The notes beneath the pieces were generated by a model. The model was given only the letters and a program-made list of their open reading frames with translations. It made no database searches and was not told where the DNA came from. From Anaerovibrio sp. RM50 (lineage in GTDB: Bacteria; Bacillota; Negativicutes; Selenomonadales; Selenomonadaceae), in assembly GCF_000622005.1 (NCBI RefSeq), contig NZ_JHWV01000006.1:62001-126000 (forward strand): a DNA stretch of 64,000 bases. The letters are read 5' to 3'. This document shows, piece by piece, positions 35,837-43,090 of the stretch (position 1 is its first letter; each line of letters begins with the position of its first letter). A program made the position numbers and the translations under genes.

Positions 35837-36160
35837 TCAGCAGAACACTACTTTGCCAAACAGGCAAGTCTGCAATACTTCATCTGAATAATCTTCCCAG
35901 TATTCCCAGTCGTGTTCCTTCTCCAGCTTCTTAACGCCTTCCTTGAACTTTTCCAGTGTAAGCACATACGGCTCACCATCTTCAATATCAAAGTAGGTGA
36001 CTTTGCCACCGTTCATGATGCAGTTTACCAATCTATCCTCGAAAAACTCAAACTTGTCTTTCGTCAGCTTGTCCTTTTCATAGTCAACTTCTCCAGCCCA
36101 GTAGGAACAGGCGTAAGTTGCGTTCGCCAATACATCTGACAGCTTCTCCTCAATAGTCAT
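35837..36160 (-). CDS. Hypothetical prophage protein, acidic
   Basis: 107 residues from ATG 36160 (AGGAGG 8 nt upstream). Begins MTIEEKLSDVLANATYACSY, acidic and aromatic-rich (WEYWEDYSDE), no membrane segment. Similar small acidic proteins of unknown role occur on gut phages and conjugative elements. Not recognised further. Confidence 0.65.
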   Translation of the reverse strand: MTIEEKLSDVLANATYACSYWAGEVDYEKDKLTKDKFEFFEDRLVNCIMNGGKVTYFDIEDGEPYVLTLEKFKEGVKKLEKEHDWEYWEDYSDEVLQTCLFGKVVFC

Positions 36161-36174
36161 ATCAAATACCTCCT

Positions 36175-36549
36175 TTAATATTCGCCCCACTGTTCAGGTG
36201 GCAACAACTCCTGACCAAACAGGTTGTACCACTGACCACATTTATCGCACTGGCATGCACCCATATACTCATTTTCAAAGTAAACTGTGTTGCCACAGTG
36301 ACAAGTGCCATAGGAGCTAGGCTTGAAATAACGGACTCTGGTACGCATCTTGTTGTAACTGCCAAACTTCTGCGGATTATCCATACACATGTGGTAATTC
36401 TTGATAGCACCTTCGGTCATATCATCAAAATCAGGCTTGCCGTTCTCATCACACGGAAAACTGTAGCCACCCTGACCGTCCTCATAATAGAACTCAACAA
36501 CATGTTCCACAATCTTTTCTTCTTCTGGTCTGACTATATTCTTCAACAT
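36175..36549 (-). CDS. Hypothetical prophage protein with zinc-ribbon-like cysteines
   Basis: 124 residues from ATG 36549 (GGAGGTG upstream). A C-terminal CHCGN..ACQCDKCGQWYN cluster has two CxC/CxxC pairs about 20 residues apart and looks like a zinc ribbon, often found in nucleic-acid-binding proteins. The rest is acidic (DENGKPDFDDMTEG). Function unknown. Confidence 0.65.
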   Translation of the reverse strand: MLKNIVRPEEEKIVEHVVEFYYEDGQGGYSFPCDENGKPDFDDMTEGAIKNYHMCMDNPQKFGSYNKMRTRVRYFKPSSYGTCHCGNTVYFENEYMGACQCDKCGQWYNLFGQELLPPEQWGEY

Positions 36550-36563
36550 AACAGCCACCTCCA

Positions 36564-36998
36564 TCAATATTCATCGTCTTCTTCGTCCCAGTCATCATCT
36601 TCTTCATCATCACTGTAGAAAAATCCTTGGTCTGGACATTCATCTGAAGCACCAAGCCTGTTGTACTTTCGCTTCATCTGTTCCTTGTCTGCAATAACTT
36701 CCTTATCAAGATGCTTCAGCTCGGCAAACTTCAGCGGATATTTCAGATCTTCTTCTCTGAGGTATATGCCAACCAGTCTGTCCTTCTCAACATCCCCAGT
36801 GCATTTCTCTGGACAATTCCACTGTGCAAGCAATGCGTATGCGTCCTGCCCAGCGAATACTCCGTAGCCATCGTAATTCGGCTCATAATATGTGGTGCCA
36901 TCAGGAGCTATCAGATATACTGGCAATGCTCCACGTACTGAATAGACGTTGCTTATGCTTTCGTGCGTGTCTGATGTAATCCAGCTAAAAAAGCCCAT
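36564..36998 (-). CDS. Hypothetical protein with MGFFSWxT N terminus
   Basis: 144 residues from ATG 36998 (AAGGAG upstream). MGFFSWITSDTHESISNVYS and YEPNYDGYGVFAGQDAYALL are a signature of a widespread phage/conjugative-element family with no known function. The C terminus is a run of Asp/Glu (DDEEDDDWDEEDDEY), which might mimic DNA; this is inference. Confidence 0.7.
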   Translation of the reverse strand: MGFFSWITSDTHESISNVYSVRGALPVYLIAPDGTTYYEPNYDGYGVFAGQDAYALLAQWNCPEKCTGDVEKDRLVGIYLREEDLKYPLKFAELKHLDKEVIADKEQMKRKYNRLGASDECPDQGFFYSDDEEDDDWDEEDDEY

Positions 36999-37000
36999 AA

Positions 37001-37273
37001 TCAAGCACTCCTTCCAATGTTGTAAAATCTTATAACAGCTTCCTTGTTCAAGTGATACATGATGTCTTCTACTCTCATATCAGTATCGCTATGCTCAAGA
37101 ATATCAAATGCTACATAGTAGATAGATTCTGGCGTTGCGTACATGGTCTCTCTTACCTCATCGAGCAATGCTGAGTAGTCCTCGTTGCTTCCGCAGGTGT
37201 AGAGGCTATGGTTAATGCACATATTCCTAACCCCATACCAGTCCCAGTGTACTTCTTCAACTATTCTGGTCAT
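37001..37273 (-). CDS. Hypothetical prophage protein
   Basis: 90 residues from ATG 37273 (GGAGGTAAG upstream). Begins MTRIVEEVHWDWYGVRNMCI; no recognisable motif. Overlaps the spacing of the downstream gene by only 2 nt, so it is part of the same operon. Confidence 0.65.
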   Translation of the reverse strand: MTRIVEEVHWDWYGVRNMCINHSLYTCGSNEDYSALLDEVRETMYATPESIYYVAFDILEHSDTDMRVEDIMYHLNKEAVIRFYNIGRSA

Positions 37274-37278
37274 ATCGC

Positions 37279-37476
37279 TTACCTCCATTCATCTAACCGT
37301 TTCTCATCGGTGATGTTGTAGCTGGTTCTGACCATGTTTAAAACATGGTCTAAATCGGTCAGCTTAACATAATCTTCATAAACCTGTTTCCCATTGCTGT
37401 CATAAACGCTTACGACTTCCTTACAAGCGTTTCTGTCATACCAGCGTTCAAGGAAGAACTTGCCTCTTGCTGCCAT
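37279..37476 (-). CDS. Hypothetical small prophage protein, first gene of operon A
   Basis: 65 residues, MAARGKFFLERWYDRNACKE, no recognisable domain. GGAGGTGAG precedes the ATG. It is the first gene after the promoter/operator at 37524-37596, with a leader of about 40 nt. Confidence 0.7.
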   Translation of the reverse strand: MAARGKFFLERWYDRNACKEVVSVYDSNGKQVYEDYVKLTDLDHVLNMVRTSYNITDEKRLDEWR

Positions 37477-37523
37477 CGGCTCTCACCTCCGCTTCTTCTA
37501 ATGGGTAGATTTATCTTATCTTT

Positions 37524-37596
37524 ATCTTAGCAAACTGCCCCTATAATGTAAAGCGTTTTACAATAAATATTTACGAAAAATGTAAATATTTTTACA
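37524..37596 (-). promoter_or_regulatory. Prophage promoter with two TGTAAA-N4-TTTACA operators (operon A)
   Basis: Minus-strand promoter TTTACA (37547-37552), 17-nt spacer, TAAGAT (37524-37529). Its -35 is one half of a perfect inverted repeat TGTAAA-GCGT-TTTACA (37547-37562). A second perfect site TGTAAA-TATT-TTTACA lies at 37581-37596, 34 bp upstream centre to centre. The arrangement recurs at 40400-40473. Confidence 0.75.
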
Positions 37597-37619
37597 TAGC
37601 AATCAAAGCTATTTCTTTG

Positions 37620-37651
37620 CAAAAAAATAACTCCCAGACTAAATCTGGGAG
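37620..37651 (-). terminator. Terminator of operon B, upstream of operon A promoter
   Basis: Stem CTCCCAGA (37631-37638) / TCTGGGAG (37644-37651), then TTATTTTTTT on the minus strand. Confidence 0.9.
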
Positions 37652-37657
37652 CAGCCT

Positions 37658-37927
37658 TCACATGTTCTGTTTTTCCTTGAGCTTTCTCAGCTTCTCTATT
37701 ATCTTCTTGTTGCCAACACCAAGGTATTCAAGCACGTCCAGTGCCATTCTGCAAGCATCAACATCTGTACGAACCATACCCATGAACCGTCTAATCTCAG
37801 TCCATTCATCGTCATACGCCCTTATCATGTGAATGCCTCTTGCCTTGCTCTCATAGCCTTCATCGAGTCTTGGTCTTCCTGATCCAGCAACAAATTCCTT
37901 TTTCTTTGCTTCCTGCTTAACGTCCAT
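37658..37927 (-). CDS. Small basic prophage protein, possible ribbon-helix-helix regulator
   Basis: 89 residues. GSGRPRLDEGYESKARGIHM followed by IRAYDDEWTEIRRFMGMVRT resembles the basic tail plus strand-helix layout of ribbon-helix-helix proteins, but this is weak. GGCGGTG precedes the ATG. It is the last gene of operon B. If it binds DNA it is a candidate regulator of the TGTAAA operators next door, which is speculation. Confidence 0.55.
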   Translation of the reverse strand: MDVKQEAKKKEFVAGSGRPRLDEGYESKARGIHMIRAYDDEWTEIRRFMGMVRTDVDACRMALDVLEYLGVGNKKIIEKLRKLKEKQNM

Positions 37928-37966
37928 TTCATCACCGCCTTATTTGCTATACATTTTAGCAGAAAA

Positions 37967-38362
37967 CTATCGCAATAACAAATCATCGTTCCATTTGACT
38001 TTTATCTCGACATTAAACGGCATATCAAATTCTGGATGATACACGTCATCGTCATCCATGCAACGGCAATCATATTCGGTGGTGTGGTCCTCACCAATTC
38101 TCAGAAAAGCAAACAAGCCTTTTCTCATGGTACTGTTAATGAGTTTAACTTCTTCGTAGCTACAGTACCATCTGACGTCATCCCAGTACATGATCTTGAC
38201 CTTATCATCTTCTACGGTGAAAACTTTTGCAGTATCAAGAAACCTTACATATCTGCAATGCTTTTCATTTTCCTCGGCATATATCTTTTTGCTTGCTTCG
38301 TTCATTATCTCGTCATACGTGCTGGACGGAACTGCTATATATACGCTGCTGTAATATCCCAT
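37967..38362 (-). CDS. Hypothetical prophage protein
   Basis: 131 residues from ATG 38362 (GAGGTGAG upstream; an in-frame longer start has no site). MGYYSSVYIAVPSSTYDEIM with later WDDVRWYCSYEEVKLINSTM and acidic CMDDDDVYHPEF; such MGYYS proteins are common phage/conjugative-element proteins without known role. Confidence 0.65.
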   Translation of the reverse strand: MGYYSSVYIAVPSSTYDEIMNEASKKIYAEENEKHCRYVRFLDTAKVFTVEDDKVKIMYWDDVRWYCSYEEVKLINSTMRKGLFAFLRIGEDHTTEYDCRCMDDDDVYHPEFDMPFNVEIKVKWNDDLLLR

Positions 38363-38372
38363 AATACTCACC

Positions 38373-38765
38373 TCACACAAACAACTTTTTCGCACAAGCT
38401 ATGCTGGCTTTAATCGAGTTTTCGTCAGTATACGTCCAAAGCTTATCAATATCTTCATCGGTCAAGCCAATGGTCCTGCCTTCTTCATCATGTTTGGCAA
38501 TCATCCAGCTACCGCAAATCGGAATGCAGCGACCTTTCTTCAACTCTCCAAGGACAAAGGTGCAAGCCAACGGCTCTCCTTTAAGTAAAAACTCCTCGTC
38601 AAACCAAATGTCGTACTCAACACCGTCAATGTCAAAACTCTGCACATCTACAAGTTCGCAATGAAGCACTCTGTACATTTCATGCAAGGAATCTTCTTCG
38701 TCAATCTCGACTACTTCTCTGCAATAATGGTTCTTGTGGTCCAGTACAAATACTTTAATTTTCAT
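38373..38765 (-). CDS. DUF3846-like prophage protein
   Basis: 130 residues. The middle GEPLACTFVLGELKKGRCIP and ICGSWMIAKHDEEGRTIGLT followed by DEDID match the layout of DUF3846 proteins (strand, G-T/S-hydrophobic, sLtDeD), found near antirestriction genes on mobile elements. Function unknown. Confidence 0.55.
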   Translation of the reverse strand: MKIKVFVLDHKNHYCREVVEIDEEDSLHEMYRVLHCELVDVQSFDIDGVEYDIWFDEEFLLKGEPLACTFVLGELKKGRCIPICGSWMIAKHDEEGRTIGLTDEDIDKLWTYTDENSIKASIACAKKLFV

Positions 38766-38780
38766 AATACACGCCTCCTA

Positions 38781-39302
38781 TCATCGAGCAGCAATATATC
38801 CAACCTTTGAATGGTAGCCGCCATCGTTTAAACGTCTGTCCTGACCGTATTTGTCATAATCAATATATGTGGCAAGCTCTTCTGGAATATCGGTCATGCC
38901 TTGCTGATATAACCACTCACCATAGCTTTTGTCATCTGACACTTCAGGAATAAACGTATAATCATGGTTGGCAAAAATGCTAACTGCGTGATTGAGATTA
39001 AAAAAGCCTTGATACTCTACCAATGCAGCGAAAGCGTCATATTTGAAACTTCCCTCATCCTCAAGCTCCAGCTCAGCAAGGTCGTATCTCAGGTCTTCAA
39101 TAACATCTGAAGGCTCCTCCTTTTTGTAATACTGTTTAAACGCATCTGCAAAATCGCCACGAAAATCAACAGCCACCAAATCAACATTCGCATCGTCATC
39201 TGGGTTCAGCTTTTCTTCTGCCTCGCATTCATCAAAGTTGAACACGTCAAACCACGCATACTTCTTGTTTACCTTGTTGGTAATCATTACTTCCAGCTTC
39301 AT
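38781..39302 (-). CDS. ArdA-like antirestriction protein
   Basis: 173 residues from ATG 39302 (AAAGGATG upstream). The acidic protein shows the ArdA C-terminal pattern: FAALVEYQGFFNLNHAVSIF, an acidic middle, LATYIDYDKYGQDRRLNDGG and a final GYI. ArdA proteins mimic B-form DNA and block type I restriction-modification enzymes, helping an incoming element. It lies in the centre of operon B, expected to be expressed early. Confidence 0.75.
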   Translation of the reverse strand: MKLEVMITNKVNKKYAWFDVFNFDECEAEEKLNPDDDANVDLVAVDFRGDFADAFKQYYKKEEPSDVIEDLRYDLAELELEDEGSFKYDAFAALVEYQGFFNLNHAVSIFANHDYTFIPEVSDDKSYGEWLYQQGMTDIPEELATYIDYDKYGQDRRLNDGGYHSKVGYIAAR

Positions 39303-39358
39303 GTTCATCATCCTTTCGTTGTAAAATCATTCTTCTTAGAAGGTCATGCCTTCTACAA

Positions 39359-39385
39359 AGCCAACCAGCTATAAGCTGACTGGCT
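39359..39385. repeat. Intercistronic hairpin between ardA-like gene and its upstream neighbour
   Basis: AGCCAaccAGCT / AGCTgacTGGCT around a 3-nt ATA loop; no T-run, so probably an mRNA processing or stabilising structure. Confidence 0.5.
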
Positions 39386-39396
39386 CATAGAAACCA

Positions 39397-39795
39397 TCAC
39401 GCAATCTCTGCTTGCAAAAACTCACAAATCACATCAATCCGTTCCTGTGTCCAATCAGTCTTTTTGTGCCAACGCTTATTCAGAAGCTGGTCAACCATTA
39501 CAAGGTTTTCGCAATAGTCATTGAGTATAATCAGCTCAAGCTTTTCAGCATCAAGAGGATTGAAGTCAATCTCGCCACAGCATTTAAGCTCACTGTCAAC
39601 AAAAATCTGGAGGTCAATCCAATATTCCATCACCCATTTTCTTGCTTTTTCGGTATCGCATGAGTAACTGCCATTTGCCAAATCTTCACCGAGTATTGCA
39701 TGGTAAAACTCTCTACCAGTCATTTCGGTACCCTCAAGACCACGAATCTTGTCTATCAGAATCTCAACAGCCCATTCTTTTAAATCCTTGCTCAT
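39397..39795 (-). CDS. Hypothetical prophage protein
   Basis: 132 residues from ATG 39795 (AAGGATGAG upstream). MSKDLKEWAVEILIDKIRGL, mostly helical, WMEYWIDLQIF-like aromatic core and a C-terminal WTQERIDVICEFLQAE. No known domain seen. Confidence 0.6.
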   Translation of the reverse strand: MSKDLKEWAVEILIDKIRGLEGTEMTGREFYHAILGEDLANGSYSCDTEKARKWVMEYWIDLQIFVDSELKCCGEIDFNPLDAEKLELIILNDYCENLVMVDQLLNKRWHKKTDWTQERIDVICEFLQAEIA

Positions 39796-39800
39796 ATCTC

Positions 39801-39908
39801 TCATCCTTCCTTTACAATCACTGCATTATCGCCAGTGTACATATCATTTGGAACCTTACCGTTGTGCCATACATTGGTGCTCACAATTCTTTCGTGAGTA
39901 TCATTCAT
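39801..39908 (-). CDS. Possible 35-residue ORF
   Basis: MNDTHERIVSTNVWHNGKVP followed by NDMYTGDNAVIVKEG. It occupies the space between two real genes, overlaps neither by more than a few bases, and has a plausible composition, but its ribosome binding site is weak. Its stop overlaps the next gene's GGATGAG ribosome binding site. Confidence 0.35.
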   Translation of the reverse strand: MNDTHERIVSTNVWHNGKVPNDMYTGDNAVIVKEG

Positions 39909-39921
39909 TTCAAAAATAAAT

Positions 39922-40110
39922 TTATGACCACCAAAACCTCTGAATGAGCTTTTTGCTGTCTTCGTCTCCTATCTGGTAACATTCCTGATTTACGATAATT
40001 CCAGTTTTCAGTGCCGTTCTCCAAAAATCTACAGCGAAGCATTTGCTGGAACAGAAATGCTGGCAGGTCGGGTACTTGACCTTCTTTCCGCAAATTATGC
40101 ACCGTGTCAT
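39922..40110 (-). CDS. Small zinc-finger (treble-clef-like) prophage protein
   Basis: 62 residues. MTRCIICGKKVKYPTCQHFC, then SSKCFAVDFW: the CxxC..CxxHFCSSKC arrangement gives four to five Cys ligands as in MYND/treble-clef fingers. AGGAGG precedes the ATG at 40110. Function unknown. Confidence 0.7.
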   Translation of the reverse strand: MTRCIICGKKVKYPTCQHFCSSKCFAVDFWRTALKTGIIVNQECYQIGDEDSKKLIQRFWWS

Positions 40111-40132
40111 AATCTCATCCTCCTTCTTCAGC

Positions 40133-40342
40133 TTACAGGACTTCCTTTAGGCAGCCATTCAGCTTCTTGTTGTTCTTGTCTATCAGAGCATTGATTTTTT
40201 CAGTCAGCTCATCAACGATGTCGTTCCGACCTTCCGTCAGGTAGTACAGTCTCTCGTCAATCAAATCATGCAGTGTCCTTATGTCGTTCTTGACTTCCTT
40301 GGTACGTAATGCTTTCTTTACATCGTCCAACTGCTTGCCCAT
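40133..40342 (-). CDS. Small coiled-coil prophage protein, first gene of operon B
   Basis: 69 residues, highly charged and helical (DDVKKALRTKEVKNDIRTLH, ELTEKINALIDKNNKK). AGGAG precedes the ATG. It is the first gene after the promoter at 40400-40428. Confidence 0.65.
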   Translation of the reverse strand: MGKQLDDVKKALRTKEVKNDIRTLHDLIDERLYYLTEGRNDIVDELTEKINALIDKNNKKLNGCLKEVL

Positions 40343-40399
40343 GTCTGACAGCTCCTTTCGTACAAATCGTATAGTGTTTTAGGTGTAATTCTTATCTTA

Positions 40400-40473
40400 A
40401 CTTTAGCAAATTAAACCTATATTGTAAAGCGTTTTGCGTTTATTTTATTGGGTATTTTGTAAATGCTTTTACG
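40400..40473 (-). promoter_or_regulatory. Prophage promoter with paired operators (operon B)
   Basis: Minus-strand promoter TTTACA (40423-40428), 17-nt spacer, TAAAGT (40400-40405). Operators TGTAAA-GCGT-TTTGCG (40423-40438) and TGTAAA-TGCT-TTTACG (40458-40473) are 35 bp apart, the same layout as at 37524-37596. Both promoters also share TTTGCTAA at the -10 and TAAGATAAGA just downstream. Confidence 0.75.
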
Positions 40474-40743
40474 TGTTTTTGTCTTTATATAGTAGATATG
40501 AAACTTGGCTTATAAAATCTCCTGAAATATTAGGGCAGAAAAATAGGCGAACAAATGTTAGAAAATGCGTAAAATCCTCTGTATTCGTTGATAATTTTGT
40601 GGCAAAAATTTTACTCAATATGCTGAAACCATTGTGATTATTGTCTTAGCGGTCTTTCTCTAAATGCCTCTAAAAATAAAAGGTATAAATATATTCAGGT
40701 GCTTTTGAAAATCGCTTAAAATCGCTTGTAGTGCGCCTCATTT

Positions 40744-40762
40744 TGTCCACTTATGATGGACA
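40744..40762. repeat. TGTCCA/TGGACA palindrome in the 530-nt gap after the endolysin
   Basis: TGTCCA (40744-40749) and TGGACA (40757-40762) flank CTTATGA. The gap 40343-40873 otherwise holds the operon B promoter, a tandem AATCGCTT-A repeat near 40710-40730 and the late-operon terminator; no convincing gene was seen there. Confidence 0.5.
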
Positions 40763-40782
40763 TTTCACAAAAAACAGATAAT

Positions 40783-40820
40783 AAAAAAGCCGTGCTGCAA
40801 TGGGGTGAAAACAGCACGGC
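40783..40820 (-). terminator. Terminator of the late (structural/lysis) operon
   Basis: Perfect 9-bp stem GCCGTGCTG (40789-40797) / CAGCACGGC (40812-40820), then TTTTTTATT on the minus strand. Confidence 0.93.
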
Positions 40821-40873
40821 TAAATCAGGGGTTATTACAACAGCCAAAAATAGCTGTGGCAACCAATATAAAA

Positions 40874-41599
40874 TTACTTGTACAGACCAGCACGGTCATT
40901 GATTACAAACAACCTGATCATGTCACGAGACAAATCAAGGTCGGCAGGAAGCCCGTCCTCATCCTTCAGACCGTTACCGCACAGGTAGCCTTTTTCAATC
41001 ATCTTTCTGATTGTAGGCTGGGACCATTCAGGACAGGATGCCAGCGTATTGAATCGTTCAGTGCTTCTTGCTCCCTGTGGTTCACATGCTGGCTCAATGC
41101 TGTCAACGCTGTCACAATTACGATAATAATTTGCTTTACCAGTAATAGTGCCATCGTCAATCAGAGCCTGAAGGTTCGCCCCTGGGCAGGACGTTGCCAT
41201 AAGCTCACCGTGTCCAACTACATGGTCACGGTCAATAGGTATGTCATACCGTACAGCAATATCTGCAATAAGCTCACAGCAGTTTTCAATCTGCTTCTCA
41301 GTAGGATAGGAACCATCAAACTCGCCACTGAGATGGATGCCGATGGAATGACTATTCTCACCGTAGGCATGGCTGCCAATAGCCCACTCTGGACGACCAC
41401 GCTCAATGGTGCCATCCTTGCGGATAACATAATGATAACCTATACCAGCCCAGTTATTATTTTTGTGCCAGCCGTGTATCTGCTCAGCACTGGCATCAAT
41501 ATCACTGCCTCCAGTGTGATGGAGAACAATCAAATCTGTAACGCTCCGCTCTGACAGGCTTGAAAAATCAAAGTCTTTTTCAACAATCTTTAAGCTCAT
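40874..41599 (-). CDS. Endolysin: N-acetylmuramoyl-L-alanine amidase
   Basis: 241 residues. The amidase_2/PGRP fold shows the zinc ligands: H in VLHHTGG (about 27-28), H in GHGELMATSCPG and its Cys, with the catalytic-region YHYVIRKDGTIERGRP. The C-terminal ~60 residues (CPEWSQPTIRKMIEKGYLCG, then DLDLSRDMIRLFVINDRAGL) form an SLH-like cell-wall-binding module. It cleaves the amide between muramic acid and the peptide at the end of the lytic cycle. It is the last gene of the late operon; the ATG overlaps the previous gene by 20 nt. Confidence 0.93.
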   Translation of the reverse strand: MSLKIVEKDFDFSSLSERSVTDLIVLHHTGGSDIDASAEQIHGWHKNNNWAGIGYHYVIRKDGTIERGRPEWAIGSHAYGENSHSIGIHLSGEFDGSYPTEKQIENCCELIADIAVRYDIPIDRDHVVGHGELMATSCPGANLQALIDDGTITGKANYYRNCDSVDSIEPACEPQGARSTERFNTLASCPEWSQPTIRKMIEKGYLCGNGLKDEDGLPADLDLSRDMIRLFVINDRAGLYK

Positions 41600-41771
41600 C
41601 TATATTCTCCTTTCGTTCATGGTGAATCGAAAAAGGCGACTGCTCATAGAGCCGACTTTCGATAATACCCAATAAATCACTGCAAAATCCATTGGCTCTG
41701 GCTTCAGCTACAAAATTGAATGTCGCATTAGCCAAAGCTGTCCATTTCCGAGGGTCGCTGTTGTTGTTCAT
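41580..41771 (-). CDS. Small hypothetical protein of the lysis cassette
   Basis: 63 residues, MNNNSDPRKWTALANATFNF; no membrane segment and no known motif. It overlaps the endolysin start and has GGTG before its ATG, so coupled translation is likely. Possibly a lysis regulator, but nothing in the sequence proves that. Confidence 0.55.
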   Translation of the reverse strand: MNNNSDPRKWTALANATFNFVAEARANGFCSDLLGIIESRLYEQSPFSIHHERKENIDELKDC

Positions 41772-41783
41772 GATTTCACCATT

Positions 41784-42080
41784 CTACAGCTTGTTGATGC
41801 CTTGTTTGATAGCTTTATCGACTGCACTGGTAACAACATTGGTTGCTGTCTCCTTAGCAATCTCTTTTACCTTTTCTGGAAAATTTTCAATGGTTGCAGC
41901 GGATTCTTTTGGTTCATAGTGACTGGCAAGTGCCTTGCCGCCAATGGCTCCTCCGATGGCTCCGACAATGGTGCCAGTAACTTCTGGGCTGTACCCAGTC
42001 ATAATACATGCGATGAGGGCAACGCCCAAGGATATACCGCATATAATATCAAGTGTAAGCAAACCTTTAAGATTCTTCAT
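41784..42080 (-). CDS. Small membrane protein, candidate holin
   Basis: 98 residues. An N-terminal hydrophobic helix (LLTLDIICGISLGVALIACI, about 6-25) and a Gly-rich second one (GTIVGAIGGAIGGKALA, about 36-52), then a charged helical tail. Size and place next to the endolysin make it a holin candidate. Strong ribosome binding site AGGAGG. Confidence 0.6.
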   Translation of the reverse strand: MKNLKGLLTLDIICGISLGVALIACIMTGYSPEVTGTIVGAIGGAIGGKALASHYEPKESAATIENFPEKVKEIAKETATNVVTSAVDKAIKQGINKL

Positions 42081-42082
42081 TT

Positions 42083-42457
42083 TTAATAGTCCTCCTTAAT
42101 GGGCAGTGCAGTTATCTTTTGGAAAACAGCCGTGATTGTTCCGTTTCCACCAAGGGCGTGATAAGCGTCATACAGCTTTGCCATTGTCTCCAAATCCTGA
42201 GTGGTTATACCACCCTGTTGTCTGTAATACCTGTAGCCCTGTAAAATTCTGTCCCTTGTCAGTGCCAAAAGAGATGCCCTGAAGGCTTCACTTTCAATTT
42301 TATGCTGGGTAATTCTCGCTAATTCTTCGACATGGCGTTGCTGTGCTTCGGCTTCTTTGTTTTCTTCATGCTTTTTCAGCTTGTACATCAGCCAGCTTAT
42401 TACCGCTGTAGCAATAGTGCTGACTATTGACAGCCCAGCTCCAAACATGTTGTCCAT
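42083..42457 (-). CDS. Phage lysis-region protein with N-terminal membrane anchor
   Basis: 124 residues: one hydrophobic helix (residues about 5-22, LSIVSTIATAVISWLMY), a charged coiled coil, then LALTRDRILQGYRYYRQQGG and a YDAYHALGGNGTI motif. This layout occurs next to amidase genes in many Firmicute phages (holin-associated proteins). No exact function is known. Confidence 0.7.
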   Translation of the reverse strand: MDNMFGAGLSIVSTIATAVISWLMYKLKKHEENKEAEAQQRHVEELARITQHKIESEAFRASLLALTRDRILQGYRYYRQQGGITTQDLETMAKLYDAYHALGGNGTITAVFQKITALPIKEDY

Positions 42458-42694
42458 CTACCACACCCCCAGTATGGAGGGAAGATAGAGAATAACACAT
42501 CCAATCGCACCACCTTGGGCAGTTGCAAGAAAATCTTCAAGCTCACTAACTCCATGCCCAAAATAGTCCCAGATTTCTTTTGCAAGTCCTGCAACTAAGG
42601 AAATTAAAAAACCTCCAAATGGGTCATTGAGAAGGCAGCCAAATAACAGGGCGATAATAAATCCTGCTATCATGTGTTTCATTTTGTCGTTCAT
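42458..42694 (-). CDS. Small membrane protein of the lysis cassette
   Basis: 78 residues from ATG 42694 (AGGAGAATG upstream). Three hydrophobic stretches (HMIAGFIIALLFG, GFLISLVAGLAKE and GGAIGCVILYLPSILG) and an acidic DYFGHGVSELEDFLATAQGG loop. Similar proteins are seen in Gram-negative phage/prophage lysis regions. Second holin candidate. Confidence 0.6.
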   Translation of the reverse strand: MNDKMKHMIAGFIIALLFGCLLNDPFGGFLISLVAGLAKEIWDYFGHGVSELEDFLATAQGGAIGCVILYLPSILGVW

Positions 42695-42726
42695 GTGCAT
42701 TCTCCTACATCTACGCAACAAAACGG

Positions 42727-42873
42727 CTATGCTCCGTTTTCATTATCATAGGCATTTAACAGCTCAAGTTCATTTTCCAATTTTTCTGTTTGCTTTAACA
42801 GTCGAATGATAATATCAACAAGCACATCAACCGTTTTGTTGCTAAGTTCTTTGCGTAAATCAAGCTCATTCAT
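42727..42873 (-). CDS. Small coiled-coil protein
   Basis: 48 residues starting at an ATG that overlaps the end of the 42866-43090 gene by 8 nt (AATGAATGAG), so it is translated by coupling. LRKELSNKTVDVLVDIIIRL and LLKQTEKLENELELLNAYD are heptad-like. Too short for most gene finders; function unknown. Confidence 0.5.
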   Translation of the reverse strand: MNELDLRKELSNKTVDVLVDIIIRLLKQTEKLENELELLNAYDNENGA

Positions 42874-43090
42874 TATCGAGTTCATCAAGCTGTCTCTGGA
42901 GTTCATTGATGCGGTCACGGATTGCCTGACGTGCAGCCATAAGCTCATCAATATCATAAGGCAGCGGCTTGCTCTGAAGGCTTGCCTCGTAGCACTTGAT
43001 AATCTTCCAGTCACCAATATCACTGGCATTGGAAGCGAGGTCTGCTTCAAGGTTTAAAATCTCCTGCTGGATTCTTGCTTTCTCATCCAT
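42866..43090 (-). CDS. Small phage protein, coiled coil
   Basis: 74 residues from ATG 43090 (AGGAGG upstream). DIGDWKIIKCYEASLQSKPL and PYDIDELMAARQAIRDRINE match a common Firmicute phage family of unknown function found between fibre and lysis genes. Its ATG overlaps the RT stop, so RT and this gene are on the same late message. Confidence 0.65.
   Translation of the reverse strand: MDEKARIQQEILNLEADLASNASDIGDWKIIKCYEASLQSKPLPYDIDELMAARQAIRDRINELQRQLDELDNE

Noticed and set aside
40434-40637. 67-codon plus-strand open frame in the prophage gap
   Set aside because: No ribosome binding site, AT-rich random-looking product, overlaps operator sequences.
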